A stretch of DNA of 64,000 nt, taken from Patella vulgata (taxonomy: Eukaryota; Mollusca; Gastropoda; Patellidae). The stretch is from NCBI RefSeq assembly GCF_932274485.2, contig NC_065884.2, forward strand, positions 33,375,540-33,439,539, written 5' to 3'. Of this stretch, positions 11,924 to 23,164 are shown one piece after another. A program made the translations under genes and the position numbers. The notes under the pieces are model-generated. The model was not told the DNA's origin. It worked only from the letters and a program-made list of their open reading frames with translations, and did no database searches. Each line of letters opens with the position of its first letter. The stretch's first letter is position 1.

Positions 11924-14900
11924 TTACTTAACTATTCTACTTAGTCCAACTGTGTCCATTAGGGCGTGGATTTGTTCAAAGATTTGCAGTTTCAGATCTT
12001 GTCTCGGGAAGAGTAGGTTCTTAGTGTTGAATGGTATGTTGTTGGTCTCCATTGTTCTCACGAGTTCCCTTCTCTCCTCCTTGTTTACCTCGCAGTCTAC
12101 CAGGACATGGTTGGTGGTACATTCTTTTCCGCACTCACAGATGATGACTTGGTGTTTGTAGTCTCGCAGCCGCTCTTTCACCCTTAGCTTCGATATAAGT
12201 CTACAAATATCTCTTCTAGGGTGATTGAGTGTTGCCTTTGTGTAGATCTTGTCATCCAGCCGGAATCTGTATGTATCAAGTTCAACGAGATTTAATTCCC
12301 AGATTGAATTGACCTGTCTTTTGACCATACTGTAGATTTCCGTGGTGCTGTAGTCTGTGGTGCGGAGTGGTGCTGTGTCCTTGAGACCTTCATTGGCGAG
12401 TCGATCTGCCTCCTCGTTTCCTCTAATGTTGACATGTGATGGAATCCACACGAGTTCTACTTTGCTTCCCTTCTCTAAAACCCTCTGGTACAGTTGCCTG
12501 ATTTCCAAAATGACTTCTGGTCTTGAGTCCGAGTTGTCATTTTGGATTGAAATCAGACTGCTCAGAGAGTCGCTTGGAATGACGAACTTACTAGTCTTTT
12601 GATGGGAAATCCATGATATAGCGTCACGAATGGCCACAAGCTCTGCAGTGTACACCGAACAGTTATTGGTCAGTTTCCTGCTTATTCCCTGTTCCCTGTT
12701 TGGCAAGTATATTCCAAACGAGCTGGTGCCCCTTTCAGGATTGCGTGAGCCATCCATGTACACATGGTCCCAGTCATCAGACGGCCAGTTGTCTTCCAGG
12801 TGTTCTAGAGAGAAAGCACGTACAGCAGTGGGGTTGTTTTTCTTGTCGGTTTTCTGTAGTAGATCTAGATTAACCGGCGGTATAGGGAGCGTCCTAGGGG
12901 CGATCGCTGGGGGGTGGGCGTGTTCATTTATCACGAGCTCCCCCAGTCGCAGTTCCTTGATTGTTTCCCTGATACCCTCTCACATATCTTGTATTTTGCG
13001 AGATCTTAGCCCAGTACCTTGTTGCTAGTTCTTTTCTTCTTAGGGATAGGGGCAACTCCCCGACTTCCTGCAGTAGTGCCTCTCTCCCAGTCCCTTGCCC
13101 TATGCCAGTCGCAATACACAGAGCTTTGTATTGGATGGCGTCGAGCTTCCTTAAGAGTAATGGCGCGCAGTTCATGAAGGCCAGAGAGCCGTAGTCTAAT
13201 ACAGATCGTATTAGAGCATGATACACCATCATTAGTGTGACTCTGTTGGCCCCCCAAGTGCTGCCCGTTATTTTCCTCGTTAAGTTTAGGATTTTGGTGC
13301 ATCTATCTACAGTCTCGTCGATGTGCGGTTTCCAGGTCAGCTGTTTTCTTCTCCGAGACTTTGAATCCCATGCCATGAATTTGTCTAAGGCCTTCTGCAT
13401 GTTCTTTGTAGTTCACAGAAGTTCCTCCCTTTCCTCCATATGGTACTGTCATCAGCAAATTTAGCTAACTCAGTTTTGGCGTCGAGGTAGGAAGATTTCT
13501 GTATGTCGTTGATCATGATATGGAAGAGAGTGGGACTGATAACCGACCCCTGAGGCGTGCCATTTTCTAATGTTTGGCCGGCACTCAGGAATCTGCCAAC
13601 ATTCACCTGTATCCTTCTATTGCTCAGAAAGCTTTTGATCCACCGAAACATTATGCCCGTTATACCAATACGTCCTAACTTGAAGAGCAGCCCGTCTAGC
13701 CAGACTAAATCGAAAGCCTTAGTTAAATCTACGAACACGACACATAACAGGTTCCCAGAGAGGAGTGCCTGCGACATGACTTGCTGTAGTCTCACCAAGT
13801 GGTCCGTTGAACGCCCTTTCCTGAACCCGCCTTGATTTTCATCGATCAGTCGGTTGCTCTCCAGATAGAACTGTAGTCGTATGTTAATCATTGTTTCCAA
13901 GGTTTTGCACAGTGTGGATGTCAAACTTACTGGTCGATAGGACTCTGCCTTTGTTCTCTCTTTACCTGGTTTTGGAAGAGGGATGACGTTGGCTTTCCGC
14001 CATTCTTTAGGTACCTCTTCTGCCAGCCAGGATGTGTTGAAGAAGTTTAGTAGTATCCTTTTGGCATTTCTAGGCAGATGTTTGAGCATCGAGTACTTTA
14101 CTTTGTCCTCACCAGCCGCACTATCCTTCTTGAGGGAAAGAGTCTTATTTAACTCCTCCTCAGAGAAGGGTAGATTGATTGGTTTAGCCCCTTCATTAGG
14201 TTCAATTTCTAATGAAGGGTGCTGTGAGTAAAAGATTTCCTTTCTCTTCAGGAACTCTGGTGATTGGTTTTCGTCCCTGCTTGCGTCAGCGAAAGCTTTT
14301 GCAAGTAGATCTGCCTTTTCATTGCCGTTGGTAACGTACTCATCTCCATTCTTTAGGTTTGGTATGTTGAATGATCTGCGCTTCCCATTCATGGCGTTCA
14401 GCTTCTTCCAGGCGGCACCTGTTTGCGTGTTTTGATTCAACGCATTACAGAATGCAATCCAGTGTCCGCTTTGTGCCTTCCGGATGGTGTCTCTTGCGGC
14501 GTATTTCAACTTCAGGTACTTTTGGTGATTGACTTCATTGTAGTGGCATTTCCGTAGGCGTAGTGCCTTCTTTCTTTCGTTAACCGCCTTCTGACATTCT
14601 GGTGACCACCAAGGTTTTCGAATCCTTGATTGCCCTCCAGAAGTCTTGGGAATGAAGTCGTCTGCGGCACCTATAATAGCACTTGTGATGTTGGCTGCGT
14701 ACACGTCGATGTTGGCATCGATGATGTCTTCTTCTTTCCACCCAAGGCAGCCTACACGGAAGTTAGCCCAATCAGCCTCTTTTATTTTTCAATTGGGTTT
14801 CCTGTTATAGACTTCCCTGGTTGTTTCACATTGGATGTAGAGTTCTATCAGTAGATGGTCGCTGCCAAGTGTTTCATCTTCGTGTAATTGCCAGTCGCAG

Positions 14901-15503
14901 CGGTTTGCCATACCAAGCGTACAGAGCGTGAGATCCAGGTGTGAAGGTGGGGCATTTCCTCCAACAAAAGTAGGGCTCTCGTCGTTCAGTACGCATAGGT
15001 CGTTCTCTTCTATTATTGAGTATAGGCTAATCCCCCAACAGTCATTCCTCGGTGACCCCCACAGGACGTGTTTTGCGTTGAAATCCCCGCAAAAAGCAAA
15101 TTCGCCCTGAGGAAGCTGGTCGAGAAGTGACTGGAAGTCAACTGGTTGTCTCGTGACATCTGGGGGTACATAGACATTCACTATTGTCAATTTTGTATTA
15201 TTGTTCAATGTGATGGCTATGCCCATTGCTTCTGGAGGGTCCTCTACGCCAAGCGAAACAAATATAATTTAAGTTATCACTGACGTAGATGGCAAGACCG
15301 CCGCCACGTGTCGTGCTGCCTGGTCTGTCCCTTCTCTGACAAATGTATCCGGGCAAGTAGATGTCGTTCTTGGTTGGTAGTAGTTTGGTATCTTGGAGGC
15401 ATATTTCATCTTTGGGGTTGCGGGTGATGTATTTTCTCAGCTCAGCACATCTGGGAGCCAGTCCATTAACGTTTAGTTGTAGAACTTTTACCTGGCCCAC
15501 CAT
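11924..15503 (-). pseudogene. LINE ORF2: endonuclease, reverse transcriptase, RNase H
   Basis: Minus strand, in order. Endonuclease (15503-14789): 'QLNVNGL', then 'LQDTKL' where family members usually have QET, then 'GDFNAKH', 'SHLDLT' and the catalytic 'LGSDH'. Reverse transcriptase (14704-12924): 'RPVSLTSTLCKTLE', 'GFRKGRSTDHL', 'FVDLTKAFD', 'GTPQGSVISP' and the active-site 'FADDS', then the thumb. RNase H (12934-11924): 'YMDGSR', 'AELVAI', 'SDSLS' and 'NEEADRLA', giving the D-E-D-D set. A late 'CECGKECTTNHVLVDC' gives a Cys-His cluster near the C terminus. The reading frame changes near 15210, 14750, 13390 and 12930, so the protein is not made as one chain. Full family ORF2 proteins are about 1200 residues, which matches the total span. 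Confidence 0.93.
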
Positions 15504-15637
15504 GACTGTCCGGATGGATGCCTCTCTGTCTTGTCTATTTATTGGTCAATTGGCGTTTCACATTCCATAATAGGAACCTCATTAGTGTTCGTCTTTGGTG
15601 TTAAAACCGGCAAGCAACTGGGCATATCGCCAGTGCT

Positions 15638-16963
15638 CTAGTGACGAACATGAGATATCCTTCTACGGAGTGCGAGGTATGACGTTTGATAGCCTTTTGT
15701 GGTTTCTTCGTCGTCGTCTTCTTCTCTTGATCTTTTTTTTACCGTGTTGATTGAATTAATCATGAAACACAGGACATCGGCGTTGACCATGTGTGTCCTT
15801 ATTTTGCCGAGTAGGCTTGCCATCTTGGTAGTTTGGTCATCATTGGACACGGCCACCCTGAGGAACTCGATCATGAAGTTCATGAAGCCACTTTCTGTTT
15901 TAAATTTAGGAATGAAGTGTTCTTCATGAATCTTCGTTTTCGGTTCTTTTTCTTTCTTCTTGGATGGATTTGTCTTTTGTTTGACCTCTACAGGTTTGGC
16001 AGATGTTTTCTTCTCTTTCTTCTTCTTGTCTTTACCTTTAGGGGTGGGGGTTGTATCGGACGTCGAGAGAGTCGGTGCTGGAGCTTGTTTTGGTTCTAGC
16101 ACCGGTTCTCTGACTACTTTTGCTTCTCTCTCCTTGTTCTTTACTTGCTGGGTTGCCTCCCTAAAGGTAAGTTTATCTTTGCTTTGCAGACGTAGCGCTG
16201 CTTTGGTCGCTTGTATTCTTGGGCATTGCGGGGAGTTGGCTGCGTGGCTGCTTCGCTGCCCTTGCAGTTTGAGCAGTTAATTTTGCTACCCACCCTACAC
16301 TCAGCCACCGCTTGTTCTCCTCCGCATTGGGCGCATACGGTTTTTCCCTTACAGTACTTTACCGTATGTCCTAGTTTTTGGCAGTTGGTGCACTGCCTCA
16401 CCCTTTGAACATAGGGGTGGTTACGGCGGTTGAGGTACACGATTTTAAGGGCCTCAGGTGCCATACCTTTCTAGAAGGATAGGGCAACGCTTCCCTGATC
16501 CTTCCCCTGGGCCACATTAAACCGATATACCTCGGTAGCTTGGTACCCCCTCTCTGTAAGATTCGACCGGTATCCTATGAACAACCACCTTATCAATAGA
16601 CAAGGTGATCGGTTCGGTCACGGTCATACCGAGAAGTATGTTCTGAGCCAGCGCCAGATCCCTCTCAGACCTACTTTTTAAGGCAAGTCTAAGTTGGCCT
16701 AACACAGTGATCTTTAAGTCGGGTATGTTAGTAATACCCCACTTACTCTTTAGTTCCTTCCCCACAACCGTAAGTTTGGCTCCTTGAAAGGACTTGCCTT
16801 CCAGTGGCCTCACTAGTACGACGTGAGGCTGTTCCTCTCTCCTTTTTGCCGCAGGAAAGAACTTCGGTGCAGGGCTGCTGTAAAAAGCGTCAACCATGGA
16901 CATGGGTGCGCTAGCCTCTGTCGCCATCGTTCTTATGCTGCCGAAAGATACAATCGAAAACAA
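15638..16963 (-). pseudogene. LINE ORF1: zinc-knuckle nucleic-acid-binding protein
   Basis: Minus strand. An N-terminal part (16963-16517) has no clear domain. A middle part (16464-16141) carries the zinc knuckle 'CTNCQKLGHTVKYC' followed by further Cys pairs ('CAQCGG', 'CSNCKG'), the gag-like knuckle cluster of I- and jockey-type ORF1 proteins. The C-terminal part (16102-15638) is very rich in Lys, Pro and Thr and then has a helical, acidic end. Frames change between the three parts. In such LINEs ORF1 binds the element's RNA. It lies 135 bp upstream of ORF2. Confidence 0.88.
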
Positions 16964-16979
16964 AAGGAGGGACTGAACA

Positions 16980-17655
16980 GTGTTGATTAAGGATGTATTC
17001 TGTCGTTAATTAATGACGTAAGCTGATATACCTGTTGTTACCCCTTTCCACAAAGAAGCGCTAGACAATCAGTGTTATTAATACTAATTAACTATTGGTT
17101 CCTATTGCTTGTATGAGTGTACTTAACAGTTATCAGGCTTATTAGCTGTAGAAATAAATTAGCTTGTTATTGTTTTAAGAAACTTGTGACGAGTTCAATC
17201 AGATGATATAACAAAAATGTGGTGTAATATATAGTTAACAATTGGAAACCATGTTACTGATTAATCATTAATTAAGAATTAACAAGATAGAGAAGTAATA
17301 ATATGGATAAACAATTACAAAGGATTAACAAATTGAAAGACTGTAATGTATTGATAACAATTAGAATTTAGCAGATCCATCTAATAATTATACGAGATTA
17401 ACAAGATAAGAGATAGCAATATATAGATAACAATTAAACACTAATTAGCAGGTGAAACCATAACTACAAGATGAAAAGGGTTAACCGCACAGGCAAGAAA
17501 TCGAAAACTAGGGGAAGGAAACCATAATGTATTGATAATTAGAAATTATTTGAATTTAGCAGATCAAACTAATAATTATAAGAGATTAACAAAATGAGAG
17601 ATAGCAATATATAGATAACAATTAAACACTAATTAGCAGGTTAAAGAATAGAAGA
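16980..17655. repeat. AT-rich stretch with a duplicated block
   Basis: The block 'agagatagcaatatatagat' and its neighbours ('aacaattaaacactaattag') occurs near 17410-17455 and again near 17597-17640, about 190 bp apart. Otherwise the stretch is low-complexity AT-rich sequence, probably including the LINE's 5' flank. Confidence 0.6.
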
Positions 17656-17659
17656 CAAG

Positions 17660-18137
17660 TTGTAAGACTTTGGTCCTTATGACAATATTTGGTCTTTGAA
17701 AAATTGTTGGTTAACTCTTTCTATAGAGTCAAATCCCACATACTAATAAAAGCGAACGACATGTTTATATGTAAAAAAAACAGTGATATTTTGGTAAAAT
17801 TCTAACCATTGTCAAAATATCCATCAAATTCTATCTGTTTATGACATATGGTTGGTAGACCAAATAAGGTAATGTTCTCCCCCCTGGTCTTGGAAAATGG
17901 GGAGGTTTATTCCATATTTGGGATGGAAATTAAAGTCACGGTCAGTCTAGGACGTGCAGAAATTAAGGGGTTATAAAAGAAGGTGTTGAGTGAGACTGAT
18001 CAGAGCTCACCCAGGTATCCCAAGTAGCTATCATTTATTGAGAACGAGGGACCTTTGAAGCCAATCCAGCTTAATAATAAAGTTGAAGAAATCATTTAAC
18101 CTGTAATTTTATATATTAGGATCACGAAGAAAACACA
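17660..18137 (+). mobile_element. Possible solo LTR (fossil)
   Basis: A 478-bp stretch is bracketed by the 5-bp direct repeat ACAAG (17655-17659 and 18138-18142). It has a promoter-like centre (CArG box CCATATTTGG at 17912-17921, TATAAAAG at 17972-17979) followed about 110 bp later by AATAAA, the order expected for the U3-R-U5 parts of an LTR. No internal retroelement sequence is attached. The ends are only roughly TG...CA, so this could be a chance arrangement. Confidence 0.35.
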
Positions 18138-18167
18138 ACAAGGAAGTCCAATCAACAAAGTCTCGAA

Positions 18168-19350
18168 AAATGATTATGTGTCATATCGGGCCGTATGTGC
18201 TTCTTTGATATGTTAGATCTCGGGACAATTCTATATTATAAATTACAAGTTCTGGAATGAGGATCGTTGGATTGTATGCGATGTAAATTTAGTGAAAAGC
18301 TAAAGTAATTTTAGTTTAAATATATCATTTGTGTGGAAATTACCACTGTTCGGCTGGTTGTGCCGTATTATTTATCAATATGGAGATTTCTGTTTTATGG
18401 ATATTGATATTGATATATCGATATTTATAAATGACATTGCATTTCATGCGATAGATTAAGGTCAATATTTTTATTTTATTAAATGCAACTTTATAAGTAG
18501 CGTGACTATATGGTACGCAGTATAAACGCCAAGTATAATCGTAAGAATAGAAGACGTCTCCAAAAATGATTATGTGTCATATCGGGCTTAGTACTTCTTT
18601 GATATGTTAGATCACGGGGCAATTCTGTAATTGGATAAAAGCGGCTATTACTATTATAAATTACAAGTTCTGGAATGAGGATCGTTGGATTGTATGCGAT
18701 GTAAATTTAGTGAAAAGCTAAAGTAATTTTAGTTTAAATATATCATTTGTGTGGAAATTAAATGCAACTTTATAAGTAGTGTGACTATATGGTACGCAGT
18801 ATAGTCGTAAGAATAGAAGTCATGTCTCCAAAAATGATTACATGTCATATCGGGTGTATGTGCTTCTTTGATATGTTAGATCACGGGACAATTCTGTAAT
18901 TGGATAAAAGCGGCTATTACTATTATAAATTACAAGATCTGGAATGAGGATCATTGGATTGTATGCGATGTAAATTTAGTGAAAAGCTAAAGTAATTTTA
19001 GTTTAAATATATCATTTGTGTGGAAATTACCACTGTTCGGCTGGTTGTGCCGTATTATTTATCAATATGGAGATTTCTGTTTTATGGATATTGCTATTGA
19101 AGGTAAGATGCACAATTTACGCAACGTGGCACGTTTTTATAAATTTGATAAATGTGAAACGGTGAGTGCGCGTCTTTTTAGTAATAAAGCAGAAATATAT
19201 TTCTGTTGTTTTTGCTGGATTTACTCTCTATATTCCCGTGGATATTCAAATTGGGCGCTGACTGCTGTGTATTTATAAATGACGAGATTACATTCGCCTT
19301 TCCGTATACGATAGATTAAGGTCCGTATTTTTATTTCATTAAATTCAACT
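18168..19350 (+). repeat. Three tandem copies, about 390, 265 and 520 bp
   Basis: Copies begin at about 18168, 18563 and 18829 with 'aatgattatgtgtcatatcg' or a variant. The middle copy lacks the segment that begins 'taccactgttcggctgg'. The third has an insertion of about 150 bp inside that segment and contains an 86-codon frame (19018-19278) that is absent from the other copies and is not recognisable. After 19350 nothing is identified until about 19880. Confidence 0.85.
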
Positions 19351-19879
19351 TTATATATATGGTACACAATACAAAACACACATAAGAGAAACGTAGATCA
19401 TAGCGAGCACACACGCCTATCTAAAGACCTGTCTTTAATTATACAAAGACCTGCGTAAAACACACAGTCGAATGATAAATCGCTTGGTAAAACAGTTTTA
19501 CTTCCCAAATTTTGATTTAACACGTACATGTCAGATAAAGCCTGATGGTCCTTGATTATACTCCTTTTGGTGCAGTTATCGCAACTAGCGAGAAAACACG
19601 CCAATTAAACAATACGCAACATTGACATTCATTTTTTACCGGTCGGTAATTAACACACCTCTACTGAAAACGCACTGTCGCACAGTTTTTCTCCCCTAGC
19701 GTTAATTAACTCACCTCTCAGACAGTTTTTTTAACCTTGTTAATTAACACACCTTATTTGCAGTTTTAACGCGGTAATACCGAATAATAGTCGGAAAATT
19801 AATTTTCTTTCGATACACGTACAAATAAAAACCATGACTGAGAATTCTATGATGGCTGTGCACAGATTCACCCTTTAGC

Positions 19880-20205
19880 AGTTCTCGGTGTAAGCAGATG
19901 CTTTGGGACAATATAATCTTGATTCTATCTGATAGAGAGTGATGAAACTTAGTGTATAGTTCGATTGCTCGATACTTTTGAAAAAAATAAACTTGATGTA
20001 GATGTACATTAGGTGAATGTCTCGACTTAGTTCAATAATTAACATTTCGAGCTGAAGCTAAGCAGAGCTAATCAATTTCATTGGTCGATGCTTTGGGACA
20101 ATATAATCTTGATTCTATCTGATAGAGAGTGATGAAACTTAGTGTATAGTTTGATTGCTCGATACTTTTGAAAAAAATAAATGTGCGATTAATTAAGAGT
20201 CATTC
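19880..20205 (+). mobile_element. Helentron-type element, family B, copy B3 (5' piece)
   Basis: The core phrase 'gatgctttgggacaatataa' and 'agtgatgaaacttagtgtat' is present twice here, followed by 'aaaaaaataaatgtgcgatt'. This is the internal tandem core and the start of the 3' end of the family seen whole at 34812-35800. The remaining 3' end ('gacatcagcctcactgttgg') lies at 24285-24325, so the element has been split by the inverted-repeat structure between. Confidence 0.7.
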
Positions 20206-20272
20206 CATGAGAAAACCATGCAAAATCGTGCAGAATCGGGAAGATGGGGGGTCGGCAGATCGAGTTCATCTC

Positions 20273-21455
20273 CGGGGGATTTTATGGACTCTCCCTGACT
20301 ACTTCACAGCCAGAAGGGCCGATTTCAAAATTTCACCGTTATTGAGAAACAGACTCCGGGTGATTTTTGGCCAATTTTGCCATTTTTCAGGTCATTTATG
20401 GTCAATGGCGAGTCTAGAGTTTGGATAAAAATGGTGGTGATTGGTGATGTTAGTGGGGGCCTTCCTGTGCCCCTGTGTGAAGACCATGAAGTCGCATCTA
20501 TTGTAAGATATGGTGAATAAAACAGAAAATATACACCTGGTTTTATGCACAGCTCGACTCCTTCTATCGATATAAGAAATAAAATCTCTGTCACCTCTCT
20601 TCAATCAATGCGAAATCATAAGTCAAAGTTGGTGAATTTTCCCTATTGTAAATCTCTCATTCTCTATGAAATGGCCAACTACTTTCATTCAGGGTAAGCC
20701 AGCTCTCTCCGTTTCTTCACCAAATTATTCACCTGCGCTCACTGGTAGCAGCTTGAAACCCCCTCGAGCAAAACTAGTCTCTTTCATGAGGCTTGGTATC
20801 CAATCCAAGATGGCCGTGCCCGAAAGCGCACAAAATTGCGTTTTTTCCTCATGTTTGGCCATTAAATGTGATACATATCCTAGATATGACCAAGAGAATC
20901 ACTTCATATGATTGAAAAAATGTACCTTTTAGCACATCACATAGCAATAAGTAATGTGAGAACCGAATCGGGGCTGATTTCTTGACGAAGCTGCATTAAA
21001 TGGAATATTCCAAAAGGATGCATAAGGCCACATCTAAGGAGAAGCCATACAAAGACCGTGTTGTGTCACTTGGAATCAACTTATTCCTATTGGAATAGCT
21101 AAGTGAAATAAAATACTATTGAAAAAAAGAGGCAAGAAATTGTGTCTTTGAAATATCGATGGAAACCTTTGGCAGCATTAAAAAATTGTTGTTAATTTTA
21201 GAATTTTTTTCTTCTATTCTATGTATATGCCGGAAATATTATGCTGCCCATAATGACGAAATGGGCTGTCAAGAGAGCCAAGTTCCTACACTGCCTCAGA
21301 GTAGTTCCTCAAATAAAAAATATGGCATAGGGTCAAAAATTCAACTTCATCATATCACCATTGTCTGGGCCCTAAATGGATCTTGCTGGGCCTTTTAAAA
21401 CTGAATTTGAACACGAAGGACATTTCTATCAGGGGCCATCTCTGAAAACATTCCA
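20273..21455 (+). repeat. Left arm of a 4-kb inverted repeat
   Basis: Read in reverse complement, this arm matches 23165-24292 nearly throughout: it starts with 'gggggattttatggactc' against 'gagtccataaaatcccccc' at the far end, and ends with 'gaaggacatttctatcaggg' against 'ccctgatagaaatgtccttc'. The arms have many substitutions and some gaps, so the structure is old. Short frames in the arm show no domain. Confidence 0.85.
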
Positions 21456-22190
21456 ATCTGATTAAAATACAGATCTATATTTCATTTCGTTTTTTTATAC
21501 TTTCGATGACCTACACTACATGAAGATCTGACTGGTTGTTGCGATAGGTCATGTCAGATGTCATAAGAGCCGCAAGTGAGCCTATGACGTCAGACATTTG
21601 ATTTACCAATCAGTATCCGTGTATCTTAAATGTACAGAAAGAGTACTATTCATTTCTGATACACGGATAATTTTATACCGTTTAAGATACCTATCAAGCA
21701 ATAAGTAGCGGACGTTTAGTCCGACCCAGATCACAATTGATAACGATGGCTCTATACAATGTACATGAAACAACTAGTCAAAATCATAGTAACAAAACAA
21801 AATGGGGGGAAACTACATGGCAGCTCAAAAATATATACAATGACATTAAATTAACATAACAACATATTACAAAAATCAATTATTATACATATCAATTGGC
21901 ATCTATTTCATAATTTGGTTTGATTTATATTATATGCAAAATATATAAATTAGAATATTGAATAATTATTTTAATTAATTGTGATGATAGAAGGCGCAGT
22001 TCTCTTGCTGGACACTTCACAGGCATTGAAAATAAGCAGGATGAAAAAAACGCCTAGAAAGTCATAAACTTTATTACAAATAAATTTCAACGGAAGAACC
22101 ATCCGCCGATGCATACTTTCACCAGGAATGACCCACGTTTCGCATTTCCTTTACACTACATTTAATAATATCGCAGTCCTCTATGCCATA
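21456..22190. other. Left part of the inverted-repeat spacer
   Basis: The only structure seen is a local inverted repeat near 21605-21665: 'atccgtgtatc' and 'gatacacggat' separated by about 32 bases. No gene was found. Confidence 0.4.
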
Positions 22191-22569
22191 GGGGGATCAC
22201 GTGGCTAAGTGGGTAAGATGCTAGCTCGCTAGCCAGGAGGTCGGGTGTTCGATCCCTGCATTGGCCGAGAAAGTTCATCCAGATTTTCCGGCGTGGTTCT
22301 CCCTTGTCAGTGATGCAGGACGGAGGGGCTGACAAGGAAAGCTGTCTAGTCGTTCGGATGGGACGAAAAACTGAGGTCCCATGTACACATTGGCGTGCAC
22401 GTAAAAGATCCCTTGGCAGTTGGAATTCGATATAAAAGTAGGCCGTAGTGCCGCTGTCCGGGCAAAATTTCCCTCATAGCACACTGTATGGCGTATGCCC
22501 GTCTTCATTAGCCCAGGTTAGGAGCAGAACAGTAGGACGTTAAACTCCATTTCATTTCATTTCATTTCT
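22191..22569 (+). mobile_element. tRNA-derived SINE, full-length copy
   Basis: The head has an RNA polymerase III A box (TGGCTAAGTGGG, 22202-22213) and B box (GTGTTCGATCC, 22245-22255) at tRNA-like spacing. A body of about 280 bp follows and ends in a CATTT-type tail. A 12-bp target duplication with one mismatch flanks it ('tctatgccatag' and 'tctacgccatag'). Other copies lie at 32527-32806, 40605-40960 and 63309-63650, with pieces at 29205-29700, 29975-30100 and 34190-34270. Confidence 0.92.
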
Positions 22570-22835
22570 ACGCCATAGACAAGTTGTTTTGACGATGTGG
22601 TCTAAACAAAAACGTGATTGTTTTACGCTCAGAGTATCATAGCAAGATGCACGTGTAAAAACTACTCAGGTCGTCTCTCCACTGCGAAATCATTCTACCA
22701 TGAAATGTAACGTGAGGCTCAGAAAGGGATAAATAATGAAAGAGCAGAAAGTATTTGTCACTTTTCGGTTGAAATGACTCGATAATAAATACTATTTTTC
22801 ACATTTTGCTTCACAATACTCGATAGAAATGTGAT

Positions 22836-22983
22836 GTAAGTAACTTATTAGCACCTTTCCTCGGTGTATCGGTGAATATCAGGACAGTTTTGGTCGGGAG
22901 CCGCCCCGGCTGGGCCCCTCGACCAAAACTGTCCTGATATTCACCGATACACCTCGGAAAGTGTGCTAATAACTACTACTTAC
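22836..22983. repeat. Near-perfect 148-bp palindrome
   Basis: The inner arms are 34 bp and perfectly complementary (22863-22896 with 22920-22953). Pairing continues outward with few mismatches to 22836 and 22983. The 23-base centre is GC-rich and can fold again (agcc/ggct). The whole is much less AT-rich than the surroundings. It could be a very small fold-back or miniature transposon; no clear target duplication was found. Confidence 0.92.
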
Positions 22984-23164
22984 AGTGGGAGGGGTGTCAT
23001 CAGTTCCAACAGTAACCTTAAACAACCAAACCACATAAAATAATTTACTAAAATTATTTTCTAAGTATTTGCAGGGGTCCCTGTTACCAGCAAGTCCATC
23101 ATACGGAGACCTGATGCATGAAAATTTTCAATGGCCCATATACGTTGGGTTTGATATCAACAAC

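Larger units (their letters stand above)
11516..16970 (-). mobile_element. LINE with RNase H (I/Nimb-like group), decayed
   Basis: On the minus strand the element runs: ORF1 with zinc knuckles (about 16963-15638), ORF2 with apurinic endonuclease, reverse transcriptase and RNase H (15503-11924), a 3' UTR with tandem repeats, and a short (AC)n tail at about 11511-11519. ORF1 plus an RNase H after the reverse transcriptase is the plan of the I superfamily; molluscan Nimb elements would fit, but the clade needs a tree. Both frames are interrupted, so this copy is not active. The 5' end lies somewhere near 16970-17050. The same 3' end recurs as tiny insertions at 43322-43378 and 59708-59745. Confidence 0.93.

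Noticed and set aside
22202-22272. tRNA gene
   Set aside because: A and B boxes are present but the acceptor stem does not close, and the same head with a CATTT tail occurs at several places. It is the SINE head.
22275-22508. 77-codon minus-strand frame beginning MKTGIRHTVCYEG
   Set aside because: It recurs at 32481-32750 and 40665-40898 because it is a chance frame across the SINE body.
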